Under the pieces are notes generated by a model. That model saw only the letters and a list, made by a program, of their open reading frames with translations. It searched no databases and was not told the origin of the DNA. 64,000 nt of DNA from assembly GCF_012396615.1 (NCBI RefSeq), contig NZ_JAAXPV010000004.1:82656-146655 (forward strand). Direction: 5' to 3'. The stretch's first letter is position 1, and each line of letters starts with the position of its first letter. The DNA is from Rothia terrae (GTDB lineage Bacteria; Actinomycetota; Actinomycetes; Actinomycetales; Micrococcaceae). Position numbers and translations under genes: made by a program. Of the stretch, positions 1-8,678 are shown piece by piece.

Positions 1-85
1 TCCATGTAACCGATAACTACTATGCGCGCGGCAGATCTAGCCTGGAATCAGGGGACTGCCCGGCACCATCTCAAAAGGAGACGAC

Positions 86-883
86 ATGCCCGTCGTAACT
101 ATGCGCCAGCTTCTGGACTCAGGCGTTCACTTTGGTCACCAGACCCGTCGCTGGAACCCCAAGATGAAGCGTTACATCTTCACCGAGCGTAACGGCATCT
201 ACATCATCGACCTGCAGCAGTCACTCGAATTCATCGACAAGGCTTACGAAGCAGTAAAGACCACCGTTGCACACGGCGGCACCGTACTGTTCGTTGGTAC
301 CAAGAAGCAGGCTCAGGAAGCAATTGCTGAGCAGGCAACCCGCGTTAACATGCCTTACGTTAACCACCGCTGGCTCGGTGGTATGCTCACCAACTTCGCA
401 ACCGTTTCAAAGCGTATCGACCGCATGAAGGAACTTGAGCAGCTGGACTTCGACGACGTAGCAGGCTCACAGTACACCAAGAAGGAACTCCTGCTTCTGC
501 GTCGCGAGCACGAAAAGCTGGAGAAGACCCTCGGTGGTATCCGCAACCTCACCAAGGCCCCTTCACTCGTATGGATCGTTGACACCAAGAAGGAGCACCT
601 CGCAGTAGACGAGGCTCAGAAGCTCAACATCCCCGTTGTTGCAATCCTCGACACCAACGCAGACCCGGACGAAGTTGCGTTCCCGATCCCCGGTAACGAC
701 GACTCAATCCGCTCCGTTAACCTGCTGACCCGCGTTATCGCAGACGCAGTTGCAGAAGGCCTGCTCGAGCGTAACAACAAGAAGGCTGGCAAGGCAGACT
801 CAACCGAAGAGCCCATGGCTGAATGGGAAAAGGAACTGCTTGAGCAGCACGAAGCTGCAAAGTCAGAAGAGTCAGCTAAGTAA
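86..883 (+). CDS. rpsB: 30S ribosomal protein S2
   Basis: Structural protein of the small ribosomal subunit. The 265 residues show both S2 signature regions: the N-terminal [19 protein letters not shown] and a later stretch around residues 187-215 ([20 protein letters not shown]). Length fits the actinobacterial family, and the acidic C-terminal tail after about residue 230 is the usual variable part. An AAAGGAG site just before the ATG supports the start. It is followed by a strong hairpin and then tsf, the classical S2/EF-Ts pair. Serine codons are almost all TCA, as in other highly expressed genes here. Confidence 0.98.
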   Translation: MPVVTMRQLLDSGVHFGHQTRRWNPKMKRYIFTERNGIYIIDLQQSLEFIDKAYEAVKTTVAHGGTVLFVGTKKQAQEAIAEQATRVNMPYVNHRWLGGMLTNFATVSKRIDRMKELEQLDFDDVAGSQYTKKELLLLRREHEKLEKTLGGIRNLTKAPSLVWIVDTKKEHLAVDEAQKLNIPVVAILDTNADPDEVAFPIPGNDDSIRSVNLLTRVIADAVAEGLLERNNKKAGKADSTEEPMAEWEKELLEQHEAAKSEESAK

Positions 884-895
884 TTTTGCTGAAAA

Positions 896-937
896 ATAAG
901 ACGGTGCCCAACCTCGCAAGGATGGGCGCCGTCTTAT
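896..937 (+). terminator. Hairpin between rpsB and tsf
   Basis: Near-perfect inverted repeat: the arm ataagacggtgccca pairs with tgggcgccgtcttat around a short loop. There is no clear U run, so it may be a partial terminator that sets the rpsB:tsf ratio. A second small perfect hairpin (ggacgctt / aagcgtcc, 947-964) follows. Confidence 0.7.
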
Positions 938-1005
938 ACTCGCAGTGGACGCTTACAAGCGTCCGCCCCACCAACCTTTGAACTAAAACAATCAAGGAGT
1001 TCACA

Positions 1006-1836
1006 ATGGCGAACTACACCGCAGCAGACATCAAGGCACTGCGCGAAAAGACTGGCGCTGGCATGCTCGACGTCAAGAAGGCTCTTGACGAGGCTAACGG
1101 CGACCAGCAGAAGGCAATGGACATCATCCGCGTTAAGGGTCTCAAGGGCGTTACCAAGCGCGAAGGCCGTGCAACCGCAGAAGGCATCGTTGCAGCACGC
1201 GTTGAAAACGGCGTTGGCTACATGGTTGAAGTTAACTCAGAGACCGACTTCGTTGCTAAGTCAGAGCCCTTCATCGCTTTCGCTAACAACGTTCTTGAAG
1301 CAGCTATCTCAGCTAACGCTTCAACCCTTGAAGAACTCAAGGCAGCTACCGCAGACGGCAAGACCGTTGAAGAACTGACCACCGAAGCTGGCGCACTGCT
1401 GGGCGAGAAGGTTGTAGTTCGTCGCGTAGCACGCGTTGAGGGCGAAAACGTTGCAGTTTACCTGCACAAGACCTCAAAGGACCTGCCCGCACAGGTTGGC
1501 GTTCTGCTGGCTGTTACCGGTGAGAACACCGACGAGGTTGCTCACGACGTTGCAGTTCACATTGCTGCTATGTCACCGAAGTACCTCAACTCAGACGCTA
1601 TTGCAGCTGAGGACATCGAGGCAGAAAAGCGCGTTGCTGAAGAAACCGCACGCGGCGAGGGCAAGCCTGAGCAGATCATCCCGAAGATCGTTGAAGGCAA
1701 GCTCAAGGCTTTCTACAAGGAAAACACCCTGCTCGATCAGGACTTCGCAAAGGACTCATCAAAGTCAGTTGAGAAGGTTCTGTCAGAAAACGGTGCAACC
1801 GCAACCGCTTTCGAGCGTTTCCGCGTAGGCGCATAA
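1006..1836 (+). CDS. tsf: Elongation factor Ts
   Basis: Guanine-nucleotide exchange factor that recycles EF-Tu-GDP. The N-terminal UBA-like region carries the family motif TGAGMLDVKKAL (about residues 16-27), and the EF-Tu contact motif VNSETDFVAKS lies at about 76-86. The 276-residue length is typical for Actinobacteria. The start is supported by CAAGGAG about 8 bases upstream. It lies directly downstream of rpsB. Every serine codon I read in it is TCA, a sign of strong codon selection for expression. Confidence 0.98.
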   Translation: MANYTAADIKALREKTGAGMLDVKKALDEANGDQQKAMDIIRVKGLKGVTKREGRATAEGIVAARVENGVGYMVEVNSETDFVAKSEPFIAFANNVLEAAISANASTLEELKAATADGKTVEELTTEAGALLGEKVVVRRVARVEGENVAVYLHKTSKDLPAQVGVLLAVTGENTDEVAHDVAVHIAAMSPKYLNSDAIAAEDIEAEKRVAEETARGEGKPEQIIPKIVEGKLKAFYKENTLLDQDFAKDSSKSVEKVLSENGATATAFERFRVGA

Positions 1837-1905
1837 GTTTAGACAAACTTGTTACCTCAAATTTGTGGATGATTAACATGTGATTGTGCACAGATTTAGG
1901 GAAGA

Positions 1906-1939
1906 CAAAGGGGAGTACCGCTTAAGGCGCTCCCCTTTG
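1906..1939 (+). terminator. Terminator after tsf
   Basis: Inverted repeat caaaggggag / ctcccctttg around a short loop, just after tsf and before the pyrH promoter region. Confidence 0.75.
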
Positions 1940-2025
1940 CCGTATGCTGTTCTAGAGCATGACTGTGCATTTTGCCCGGTTGATGCAAAAAATTTTTATC
2001 TACCGTTACACCACATGGAGGATTC

Positions 2026-2766
2026 GTGGCTGAAAACGCTTCAAACATCCACAAGGACGACACCGGTCGTCGTCGCGTTCTGCTGAAGCTCTCAGGCGAG
2101 GTTTTTGGCGGCGGCAAGGTTGGTATTGATACTGACGTTATCCGCGGTATCGCTGATCAGATTGCGGCTACCGTTGGTCAGGTTGAGACCTCTATCGTGA
2201 TTGGTGGCGGTAACTTCTTCCGCGGTGCAGAACTGTCAACTGCGGGTATGGACCGTTCACGTGCTGACTACATGGGTATGCTAGGCACCGTGATGAACTC
2301 TTTGGCGTTGCAGGACTTCTTGGAGCAGGCTGGTATCGATACTCGCGTACAGTCAGCCATCACCATGCCGCAGGTCGCAGAGACTTACATCCCGCGTCGT
2401 GCAATCCGCCATATGCAAAAAGACCGCGTTGTGATCTTTGGTGCTGGTGCCGGTCTGCCTTATTTCTCGACCGATACCGTTGCGGCGCAGCGCGCACTGG
2501 AAATTCATGCGGATGAGGTTCTGGTTGCTAAGAACGGCGTGGACGGTATCTACACCGCTGACCCGAATAAGGATTCCAACGCTGAGCGCCTGTACAACCT
2601 CACCTACGATGACGCGCTGAAGCGCAACATCCGTGTGATGGATCAGACCGCGTTCTCGCTGTGCAAGGACAACAACGTAGCGATGCGTGTGTTTGGTATG
2701 CAGGGCGAAGGTAACGTAACTCGTGCAATTCTTGGTGAAGAAATGGGAACCCTGGTTACCAAGTAA
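2026..2766 (+). CDS. pyrH: Uridylate kinase (UMP kinase)
   Basis: Phosphorylates UMP to UDP in pyrimidine nucleotide synthesis; amino-acid-kinase fold, unrelated to eukaryotic UMP/CMP kinase. Seen here: KLSGE near residues 21-25, a glycine-rich [11 protein letters not shown] segment, and the C-terminal nucleotide-site stretch [11 protein letters not shown]. 246 residues is normal length. It starts with GTG, chosen because ATGGAGG lies 5-6 bases upstream. It sits between tsf and frr, the conserved bacterial order. Confidence 0.96.
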   Translation: MAENASNIHKDDTGRRRVLLKLSGEVFGGGKVGIDTDVIRGIADQIAATVGQVETSIVIGGGNFFRGAELSTAGMDRSRADYMGMLGTVMNSLALQDFLEQAGIDTRVQSAITMPQVAETYIPRRAIRHMQKDRVVIFGAGAGLPYFSTDTVAAQRALEIHADEVLVAKNGVDGIYTADPNKDSNAERLYNLTYDDALKRNIRVMDQTAFSLCKDNNVAMRVFGMQGEGNVTRAILGEEMGTLVTK

Positions 2767-2850
2767 TAGCTACCGGTGAGGTGGCTACGCGTCCTTGCAG
2801 AACGTTGTTACCTTGAAAAACCTAGCTAATCAGCGACTTGATTGTCTAAA

Positions 2851-2877
2851 AGTAGCCCGGCCAGCGGTCGGGCTACT
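2851..2877 (+). terminator. Hairpin after pyrH
   Basis: Perfect 9-base inverted repeat agtagcccg / cgggctact between pyrH and frr. No strong U tract follows. Confidence 0.6.
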
Positions 2878-2963
2878 AGACTATTGAAAAGACTCTATGG
2901 TGAGTAGTAGATACTCGCCTCAACCTGTGGCTTTTCGCCACCGCACTATTGAAGGAGATCCCC

Positions 2964-3521
2964 GTGATCGAAGAAACCCTGGCTGATGCAGGCGAACGCA
3001 TGGACAAGGCTGTAGAAGCCGCAAAGCACGAGTTTTCAAACGTTCGTACCGGACGTGCGAACCCTTCACTGTTTTCATCATTGACCGTCGATTACTACGG
3101 TGCACCTACTCCCTTGCAGCAGCTGGCGTCCTTCCAGACTCCTGAGGCACGTACTATCTTGATTACTCCTTACGATAAGAGTGCAATGAGTGCAATCGAG
3201 AAGGCTCTGCGCGACTCTGATCTCGGTGCAAACCCCTCAAATGACGGTAACGTGATTCGCATTGTGATGCCCGAGATGACCGAAGAGCGTCGCAAGGAAT
3301 ACATCAAGCTTGTCAGCCACAAGGCTGAGGATGCCCGTGTGGCAGTTCGTAACGCTCGCCGTAATGCTAAGTCTGCTATCGACAAGTTCGTGAAGGACGG
3401 CGAGATCGGTGAGGACGAGGGTACTCGCGCAGAGAAGGAACTCGACACTTTGACCAAGAAGCACGTTGAGACTGTGGATTCTCTGCTCAAGCACAAGGAA
3501 GCTGAGCTTCTCGAAGTTTAA
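2964..3521 (+). CDS. frr: Ribosome recycling factor
   Basis: Releases mRNA and tRNA from post-termination ribosomes together with EF-G. The 185-residue length is exactly the family norm. Visible hallmarks are the RTGRANPSL segment and the long coiled-coil helices with the conserved C-terminal KKH/LLKHKEAELLEV end. The frame is open from a TTG at 2949, but the GTG at 2964 is preferred because AAGGAG sits 6-7 bases upstream and the product then begins at the family's usual position. It is followed within 15 bases by cdsA, suggesting co-transcription. Confidence 0.96.
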   Translation: MIEETLADAGERMDKAVEAAKHEFSNVRTGRANPSLFSSLTVDYYGAPTPLQQLASFQTPEARTILITPYDKSAMSAIEKALRDSDLGANPSNDGNVIRIVMPEMTEERRKEYIKLVSHKAEDARVAVRNARRNAKSAIDKFVKDGEIGEDEGTRAEKELDTLTKKHVETVDSLLKHKEAELLEV

Positions 3522-3536
3522 TCGAGGTCTTTGACT

Positions 3537-4400
3537 ATGAGCAATATGCTCTCAACCGACACGGCTAAGGAACCTAAACCTTCCAAAGCCGGTCGAAACT
3601 TGCCTGCCGCTATTTCCGTCGGCGTTGTTCTCGGCGCCGGCCTAGCGGTGGGTTTGTTTTATGTTCCGGTTATTTTGGTAGTTCTCGCCGCCGCTGCGAC
3701 TGCTGTAGGAGCGTGGGAAGTGACCCACGGTCTGAATCAAAAACGGGGAATGGGTATTCCTGTAATTCCGGCGGTGGTCGCGGCTGCGATTGTTCCTTTT
3801 TTTGCTTACTACGGTGGCGGACAGTGGCTTATTTTTGCTGTCGTAGCCTTTAGCTTGGTACTGATTGGCTGGCGAGCGTGCGGCCCGAAAAACGGCATGA
3901 TTATGTCGATGATGGGTTCGATGTTTGTCATGAGCTGGGTGCCGCTGCTTATTTCGCTTGCGTTGTTGCTCTTTAGACAGGACGCAGGCGCTGGCAAGGT
4001 TTTCACCATTTTGATTATGGCTATTGGTAACGATACCTGGGGCTATATCGCGGGCGTGCTGTGGGGCAAGCATCCGATGGCTCCCAAGATTTCTCCGAAG
4101 AAAACCTGGGAGGGTTTTGCCGGCTCTATGGTGGGTTCCATCGTCGTTGGCGTTATCTGCATGTTTTTCTTGGGCGAGCCTTTGTGGTTCGGCTTTATCA
4201 TCGCCTTCTTCTTGGTCATTGCCTCAACGGTAGGTGACCTTTCTGAGTCTATGGTGAAGCGAGAAATCGGCATCAAGGACATGAGTAATATCTTGCCCGG
4301 TCACGGAGGCGTGATGGACCGCTTGGATTCCATTGTGTTTGCGATTGCTGCAGGGTACGTGATTTTTGAACTGCTTGCGCCTTTCTCTACAAATCTCTAA
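3537..4400 (+). CDS. cdsA: Phosphatidate cytidylyltransferase
   Basis: Makes CDP-diacylglycerol from phosphatidic acid and CTP, the precursor of all phospholipids, in the inner membrane. The 287 residues form about eight hydrophobic segments. The diagnostic CDP-diglyceride synthetase signature is intact near residues 238-266 (S.VKRE.GIKD...LPGHGG.MDRLD). The ATG at 3537 is preferred over an in-frame TTG at 3531 because the GAGG site is then about 9 bases away. The gene follows frr immediately and precedes a DivIVA-repeat gene. Confidence 0.95.
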   Translation: MSNMLSTDTAKEPKPSKAGRNLPAAISVGVVLGAGLAVGLFYVPVILVVLAAAATAVGAWEVTHGLNQKRGMGIPVIPAVVAAAIVPFFAYYGGGQWLIFAVVAFSLVLIGWRACGPKNGMIMSMMGSMFVMSWVPLLISLALLLFRQDAGAGKVFTILIMAIGNDTWGYIAGVLWGKHPMAPKISPKKTWEGFAGSMVGSIVVGVICMFFLGEPLWFGFIIAFFLVIASTVGDLSESMVKREIGIKDMSNILPGHGGVMDRLDSIVFAIAAGYVIFELLAPFSTNL

Positions 4401-4420
4401 TAGTGAGGACTTCATTAGGT

Positions 4421-5008
4421 ATGCCCGAAACCTCTCAGCGTATTAGCGAGTTTCGCGTGGTTGATGAGCGTGAGACTGGTTACAACATCGAAGCTGTTGA
4501 TCAGTTCTTCACTGATTTAGCTAACGACTATGAACGCTTGCGTTCCGATGGTTCTCATGCAGGAATCACGACGGCACGTGCGATTCGCCAAAGCACCTTT
4601 CAACCGCAGAAAGGTGGCTATGCTGTAGCTGACGTGGATGCTGCTTTATCGCGTGTGGAGGATCGTTTTGCTGCCATTGAACGACGTTCTTTCATTGCGG
4701 AGCACGGGCGTGAGGCGTGGAGCGAGCACGTGGAGCAGATCGCTGAACTGCTGATGGGACGCTTGCGGCGAGAGGACGGGGAGCGCTTTAGGCGTCCTGC
4801 GCATCGTCTGACAAAGGGTTATCTCACTGAAGATGTTGATGCTTTGTGCAATCGTCTGATGCGTGAGTTTAAGACTTCGGATAACCTGAGCGCTGATGTG
4901 GTCAGAGGAGCTGTGTTTCGAAGTGCTACAGGTTCGCGTTGTTATGAGGAAACTCAGGTGGATGCCTTCTTGGATAAGTGCATTGAGTTGATTCACGACC
5001 TGAAGTAG
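4421..5008 (+). CDS. DivIVA-domain repeat protein
   Basis: 195 residues containing four diverged copies of the short DivIVA N-terminal motif (aromatic residue - about 6 residues - GY - about 4 residues - VD.. followed by a coiled coil): FRVVDERETGYNIEAVDQF, FQPQKGGYAVADVDAAL, FRRPAHRLTKGYLTEDVDAL and VFRSATGSRCYEETQVDAFL. In DivIVA proteins this motif binds membrane. The family is actinobacterial and of unproven role, presumably at pole or septum. The frame is open from GTG 4403; ATG 4421 gives the usual N terminus, though its ribosome site is weak. Confidence 0.8.
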   Translation: MPETSQRISEFRVVDERETGYNIEAVDQFFTDLANDYERLRSDGSHAGITTARAIRQSTFQPQKGGYAVADVDAALSRVEDRFAAIERRSFIAEHGREAWSEHVEQIAELLMGRLRREDGERFRRPAHRLTKGYLTEDVDALCNRLMREFKTSDNLSADVVRGAVFRSATGSRCYEETQVDAFLDKCIELIHDLK

Positions 5009-5268
5009 TCTCTGTGCCGCTCTTGTCTGAATAAAACCTTGTTCGCAGGTATTACGAACTCGAAAAATTTACCTGTAAACCTTTTTGCTCTAGTGTGACG
5101 GAACAAAAACCCCCGATGCCACTGTGATGTATATAAATAAACATGCTGATGAATTTGTTCTAAAACAGCTTTGAAATCGGCGTCAAGGACAGTAAGCTTG
5201 TTTCTGTTATCAAGTATTTGTCGCCCAAATGGGTTACAAACTTTTACTTCATAGAAAGAAGATAAATC

Positions 5269-5532
5269 ATGGGTGTTATTCTCGGTTGGATTATTCTCGG
5301 CCTCATTGCTGGTGCGCTTGCAAAGCTCATCATGCCCGGTAAGCAGGGTGGTGGCATCATCGTTACCATGATTCTCGGTATCGTAGGCGCACTGCTCGGT
5401 GGTTGGTTGGGTAGTTTCCTGCCCTTCTTGTCATCAAACACTGGCGGTCTTGGTCTTGGCTCAATCATCACCTCAGTAATTGGTGCTTTGATTGTTCTGT
5501 GGATCTACGGCCTGGTTACCAAGCGCCGCTAA
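5269..5532 (+). CDS. GlsB/YeaQ/YmgE-type small membrane protein
   Basis: 87 residues, nearly all hydrophobic, with three predicted transmembrane helices. The glycine-rich pattern GLIAGALAKLIMPGKQGGG and GIVGALLGGWLG is typical of the transglycosylase-associated / YeaQ family. Members are stress-induced in several bacteria, but the biochemical role is unknown. AGAAAGAAG lies upstream of the ATG. It stands alone behind a 260-base non-coding stretch and has its own strong terminator, so it is probably monocistronic. Confidence 0.85.
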   Translation: MGVILGWIILGLIAGALAKLIMPGKQGGGIIVTMILGIVGALLGGWLGSFLPFLSSNTGGLGLGSIITSVIGALIVLWIYGLVTKRR

Positions 5533-5547
5533 ATCCTAGCTTTTTCA

Positions 5548-5582
5548 AAAGCCCCCGTTCTCGTTTGAGGACGGGGGCTTTT
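5548..5582 (+). terminator. Rho-independent terminator
   Basis: Stem aaagcccccgt / acgggggcttt followed by T residues, directly after the YeaQ-type gene. Confidence 0.9.
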
Positions 5583-5686
5583 GCTATGTCCTCTATGGTC
5601 AAGCTAACCCGTTGCACGCTGGCAATAGCTAACCTTGCGGTGGCAGAGTTTAATGTACACACAACTAATGTCTTGAAAGAAGAATC

Positions 5687-7504
5687 GTGAAGAGTATTTT
5701 CCGCATCATGAGGGCAACCCATACTCTGTGGCCCTATTACACCGGTATTATAGTCTGCTCAATTTTGATGTCGGTGACTTCACTGGCTAGCCCCTTCATT
5801 ATTAAGGGTGCTACTGATGCTGTTGTAAATTCAGTCAATGGAACCGAGCAGACGCCGATGAGTGTCATTGTCTGGTTTGCGGTGGCGTATTTTGCCGCTC
5901 AGCTGTTCAACACGGTAATCACCAATGTGGGTGGTTTTCTCGGAGACGTGATGAGCCAGAAAATGCGCACCATCCTCTCCACTCGCTATTTTGAAAAGCT
6001 GCTGGTGCTACCGCAAAGCTACTTTGACTCAGAGCTAACCGGTACTATCATTTCGCGCCTTAATCGTTCGATCACCGAGGTGACGAACTTCGTGAAGATG
6101 TTCTCTAATACCTTCTTCACGATGATTATTACTACTATCGCGGTGATTGGTATTAGCGGTTGGTACTACTGGCCGCTGGCGCTTTTGCTGGTCATTATTT
6201 TTCCCACCTACTTATGGTTGACCTCAAAAACCAGCGAAAAATGGCAGGTATGGGAGGCTGAGAAGAACAAGAATATCGACATCGCATCCGGCCGCTTCAA
6301 CGAGGTAATCGGCCAGGTTCGAGTGGTGAAATCATTTGGACAGGAACGACGCGAGTTGGGTTTGTTCAAAAAGCATTTCAACAAGACTATTGGTCTCACA
6401 CAGGCGCAGTCATCGTTCTGGCACCGCATGGACGTTGCTCGCCGCGGTTTCTTAGATCTCGTCTTCTTTGGTCTCTATCTCATGATTTTTCTGCGCACCC
6501 TGGCCGGTGATTTCACCATCGGTGACATGGTGCTGTTGATTCAGCTCATGGGCATGGCAGTCCAGCCGATCTCTTCATTGAGCTGGGTAGTGGATACCGC
6601 TCAGCGCGCCATCGCAGGTTCCAAAGACTACTTTGAGGTCATGGAGCTTGCCCCTGATCAGCGTGCACTAGCCCTGGTTGCAAGTACTTCTGGCTCGCAA
6701 AAATCGCAGCCCCTCAAAACATTAGCTGGAGACGACCTCATCCGATTTGAGAACGTAGCCTTTGGGTATGAAGGCGAAGCGAACGTCCTCAACGACATCA
6801 ACCTGTCGGTCAAGCGTGGTGAAAAAATTGCTTTTGTGGGTGAATCCGGTGGCGGTAAATCAACGCTCATGGCTTTGCTTGAAGGTCTTTATGATCCTCG
6901 CGACGGCAAAGTGGTTGTAGATGATGATGTCATTGAGAGCGCTGACCTTGAAAAATTGCGTTCGCGCATCGGCATGGTGTTCCAGGACGCATCACTATTC
7001 TCCGGTACTATCGCCGAAAATATTGCCTACTCGCGTCCTGAAGCAACCCGCGAAGAAATTATCCGTGCCGCAGAAAAGGCGAACGCGCATGCCTTTATTG
7101 AAAAATTTGCGGACGGTTACGACTCGCTGATCGGTGAGCGAGGCCTTAAGCTGTCGGGTGGTCAGAAGCAGCGCATTGCGGTTGCGCGTGCGATTCTCAA
7201 AGACGCTCCTATTCTGATCTTGGATGAGGCAACATCTGCGCTTGATACCAAGGCTGAACGCGCGGTTCAGGCCGGATTGGATGAGTTGATGGTGGGGCGT
7301 ACCTCTCTGATTATTGCGCACCGTCTCTCAACTATTTCTGCAGTCGATCGAATCGTCACGCTCAAAGACGGCAATATCGATGAGGTCGGCACTCCTGATG
7401 AGCTGGCGCGTTCGGGCGGTATTTACGCTGAGCTGCTGAGCCTGCAGGATTCAGGGAAGAAGGCTGATAAGAAGCGCCTGAAAAATTATGACATTGTGAG
7501 CTAG
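5687..7504 (+). CDS. ABC exporter, fused membrane and ATPase domains
   Basis: A 605-residue half-transporter that would dimerise. Residues about 1-330 hold six transmembrane helices of the type-IV exporter fold; residues about 345-600 are the nucleotide-binding domain with Walker A GESGGGKST (about 384), signature LSGGQKQR (about 489), Walker B ILILDEATSALD (about 507) and the H-loop IIAHRLST. It resembles multidrug/lipid exporters of the MdlB/BmrA type; the substrate cannot be told from sequence. The GTG start follows GAAAGAAG. A single gene, not paired with a second half-transporter. Confidence 0.92.
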   Translation: MKSIFRIMRATHTLWPYYTGIIVCSILMSVTSLASPFIIKGATDAVVNSVNGTEQTPMSVIVWFAVAYFAAQLFNTVITNVGGFLGDVMSQKMRTILSTRYFEKLLVLPQSYFDSELTGTIISRLNRSITEVTNFVKMFSNTFFTMIITTIAVIGISGWYYWPLALLLVIIFPTYLWLTSKTSEKWQVWEAEKNKNIDIASGRFNEVIGQVRVVKSFGQERRELGLFKKHFNKTIGLTQAQSSFWHRMDVARRGFLDLVFFGLYLMIFLRTLAGDFTIGDMVLLIQLMGMAVQPISSLSWVVDTAQRAIAGSKDYFEVMELAPDQRALALVASTSGSQKSQPLKTLAGDDLIRFENVAFGYEGEANVLNDINLSVKRGEKIAFVGESGGGKSTLMALLEGLYDPRDGKVVVDDDVIESADLEKLRSRIGMVFQDASLFSGTIAENIAYSRPEATREEIIRAAEKANAHAFIEKFADGYDSLIGERGLKLSGGQKQRIAVARAILKDAPILILDEATSALDTKAERAVQAGLDELMVGRTSLIIAHRLSTISAVDRIVTLKDGNIDEVGTPDELARSGGIYAELLSLQDSGKKADKKRLKNYDIVS

Positions 7505-7511
7505 TTGAAAT

Positions 7512-7543
7512 TGCCCCGTTGTGAAAATAGCGGGGCATTTTTG
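7512..7543 (+). terminator. Rho-independent terminator
   Basis: Stem tgccccg / cggggca followed by five T residues, 8 bases after the ABC exporter stop. Confidence 0.85.
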
Positions 7544-7632
7544 ATAAGGACTCTGTGTTTTCAGGTGGTTCTCAGCTTGTTCTTTTACGCTAGTAATTGC
7601 AGTTACTGTAGATACTTCATGGAAGGGGATAC

Positions 7633-8643
7633 ATGAAAACTAAAATTCTAGCTACAGCTTTAGTCGCTACAGGCGCTGGATTTGCTCGCAAGCGTCATTT
7701 TGAAAAAGTGGATGCAGTAGCACCCTCATTACGCCACCCTCTGCTCTATATGCCTGTCAGCGGCCTCACGAAAATATCGTCCTTGCTTCCTGCCCCGCAA
7801 CGCAACTGGATGCCCGTTGCACCAGCTGCAGCAGGCGTCCGAGTACAGGAGGTAACACCCGACTATCTGGAACACACTGCGCCCACCGGCTTCCTCAATA
7901 TTCCCGAACACATTACCGGTGACGGCGCAGTGTTGTGGATTCACGGTGGCGGACATGTGATTGCTACGGCTGGCGCTAATCAGGCCTACCCCTCAAAGCT
8001 CGCACAAGAACTAGGTGTTCCCGTCTTCAGCCCCGAGTATCGCAATGCCGGTGAAGCCCCGTTTCCCGCTGACCTAGAGGATGTTTATACTGCTCTGCAC
8101 TGGTTTCAGGAAAATGCTGAACATTACGGCATTAATCCCGCCAAAATTGCAGTCTCTGGTTCAAGTGCCGGTGGCGGGTTAGCCGCTGCAGTCGTCAACA
8201 AAGCATTTGACGAAGGTCATCCGGTGAACTTCCAAGCACTGATTTACCCCATGCTCGATGACCGCGCTGTGCTTCGTAAAGACGATGAAAGACGCGGGAA
8301 CTTTGTATGGACGCGCACCGACAACGAGTACGCATGGCGAACCTACCTCAACCGCGAGCCCGGTGGCCCCGGAATTCACGAATATGCGGCACCGGCACGA
8401 CGTGAGAATCTAGCCGGACTGCCTGCAACATGGATTGGGGTAGGGGAATTAGACCTGTTCTATGAAGAGGATCTTGCCTACGCTCAGCGACTGAAAGAAG
8501 CTGGCGTAAACGTTCAAACCCACGTTGAACCGGGCATGTACCACGGGGCCGATGTTCTTGTGCCGCGCGCTACTAGCACTCAAAGCTTCAACGCAAGTCT
8601 GCTCAAAGCACTCCGTGATTTTTTCGTGGAGCCATCTGAATAA
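7633..8643 (+). CDS. Alpha/beta hydrolase (HSL-type esterase)
   Basis: Predicted carboxylesterase of the hormone-sensitive-lipase family, 336 residues. The oxyanion motif HGGG is at about residue 104, the nucleophile elbow GSSAGG at about 176, the acid likely in GELDLFYEED (about 272) and the histidine in YHGAD (about 303). The N terminus has a short hydrophobic stretch (ILATALVATGAGFA) that could be a membrane anchor. GGAAGGGG precedes the ATG. The natural substrate is unknown. It stands alone between the ABC exporter and dxr. Confidence 0.88.
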   Translation: MKTKILATALVATGAGFARKRHFEKVDAVAPSLRHPLLYMPVSGLTKISSLLPAPQRNWMPVAPAAAGVRVQEVTPDYLEHTAPTGFLNIPEHITGDGAVLWIHGGGHVIATAGANQAYPSKLAQELGVPVFSPEYRNAGEAPFPADLEDVYTALHWFQENAEHYGINPAKIAVSGSSAGGGLAAAVVNKAFDEGHPVNFQALIYPMLDDRAVLRKDDERRGNFVWTRTDNEYAWRTYLNREPGGPGIHEYAAPARRENLAGLPATWIGVGELDLFYEEDLAYAQRLKEAGVNVQTHVEPGMYHGADVLVPRATSTQSFNASLLKALRDFFVEPSE

Positions 8644-8666
8644 AAACCGTTGAGCGCGTCGCGTGA

Positions 8667-8672
8667 GATACT
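8667..8672 (+). promoter_or_regulatory. Candidate -10 element for leaderless dxr mRNA
   Basis: GATACT occupies -12 to -7 relative to the A of the dxr ATG, the position expected if transcription starts at the start codon itself. No Shine-Dalgarno sequence is seen in front of dxr. I did not find a convincing -35 box. Confidence 0.4.
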
Positions 8673-8678
8673 AGAGTC

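Noticed and set aside
1..85. Possible sixth copy of the structured repeat or an S2-type leader before rpsB
   Set aside because: Only short matches (gggactgc, gcagatct) to copy C and no convincing paired arms within the visible part. The rest lies outside the window.
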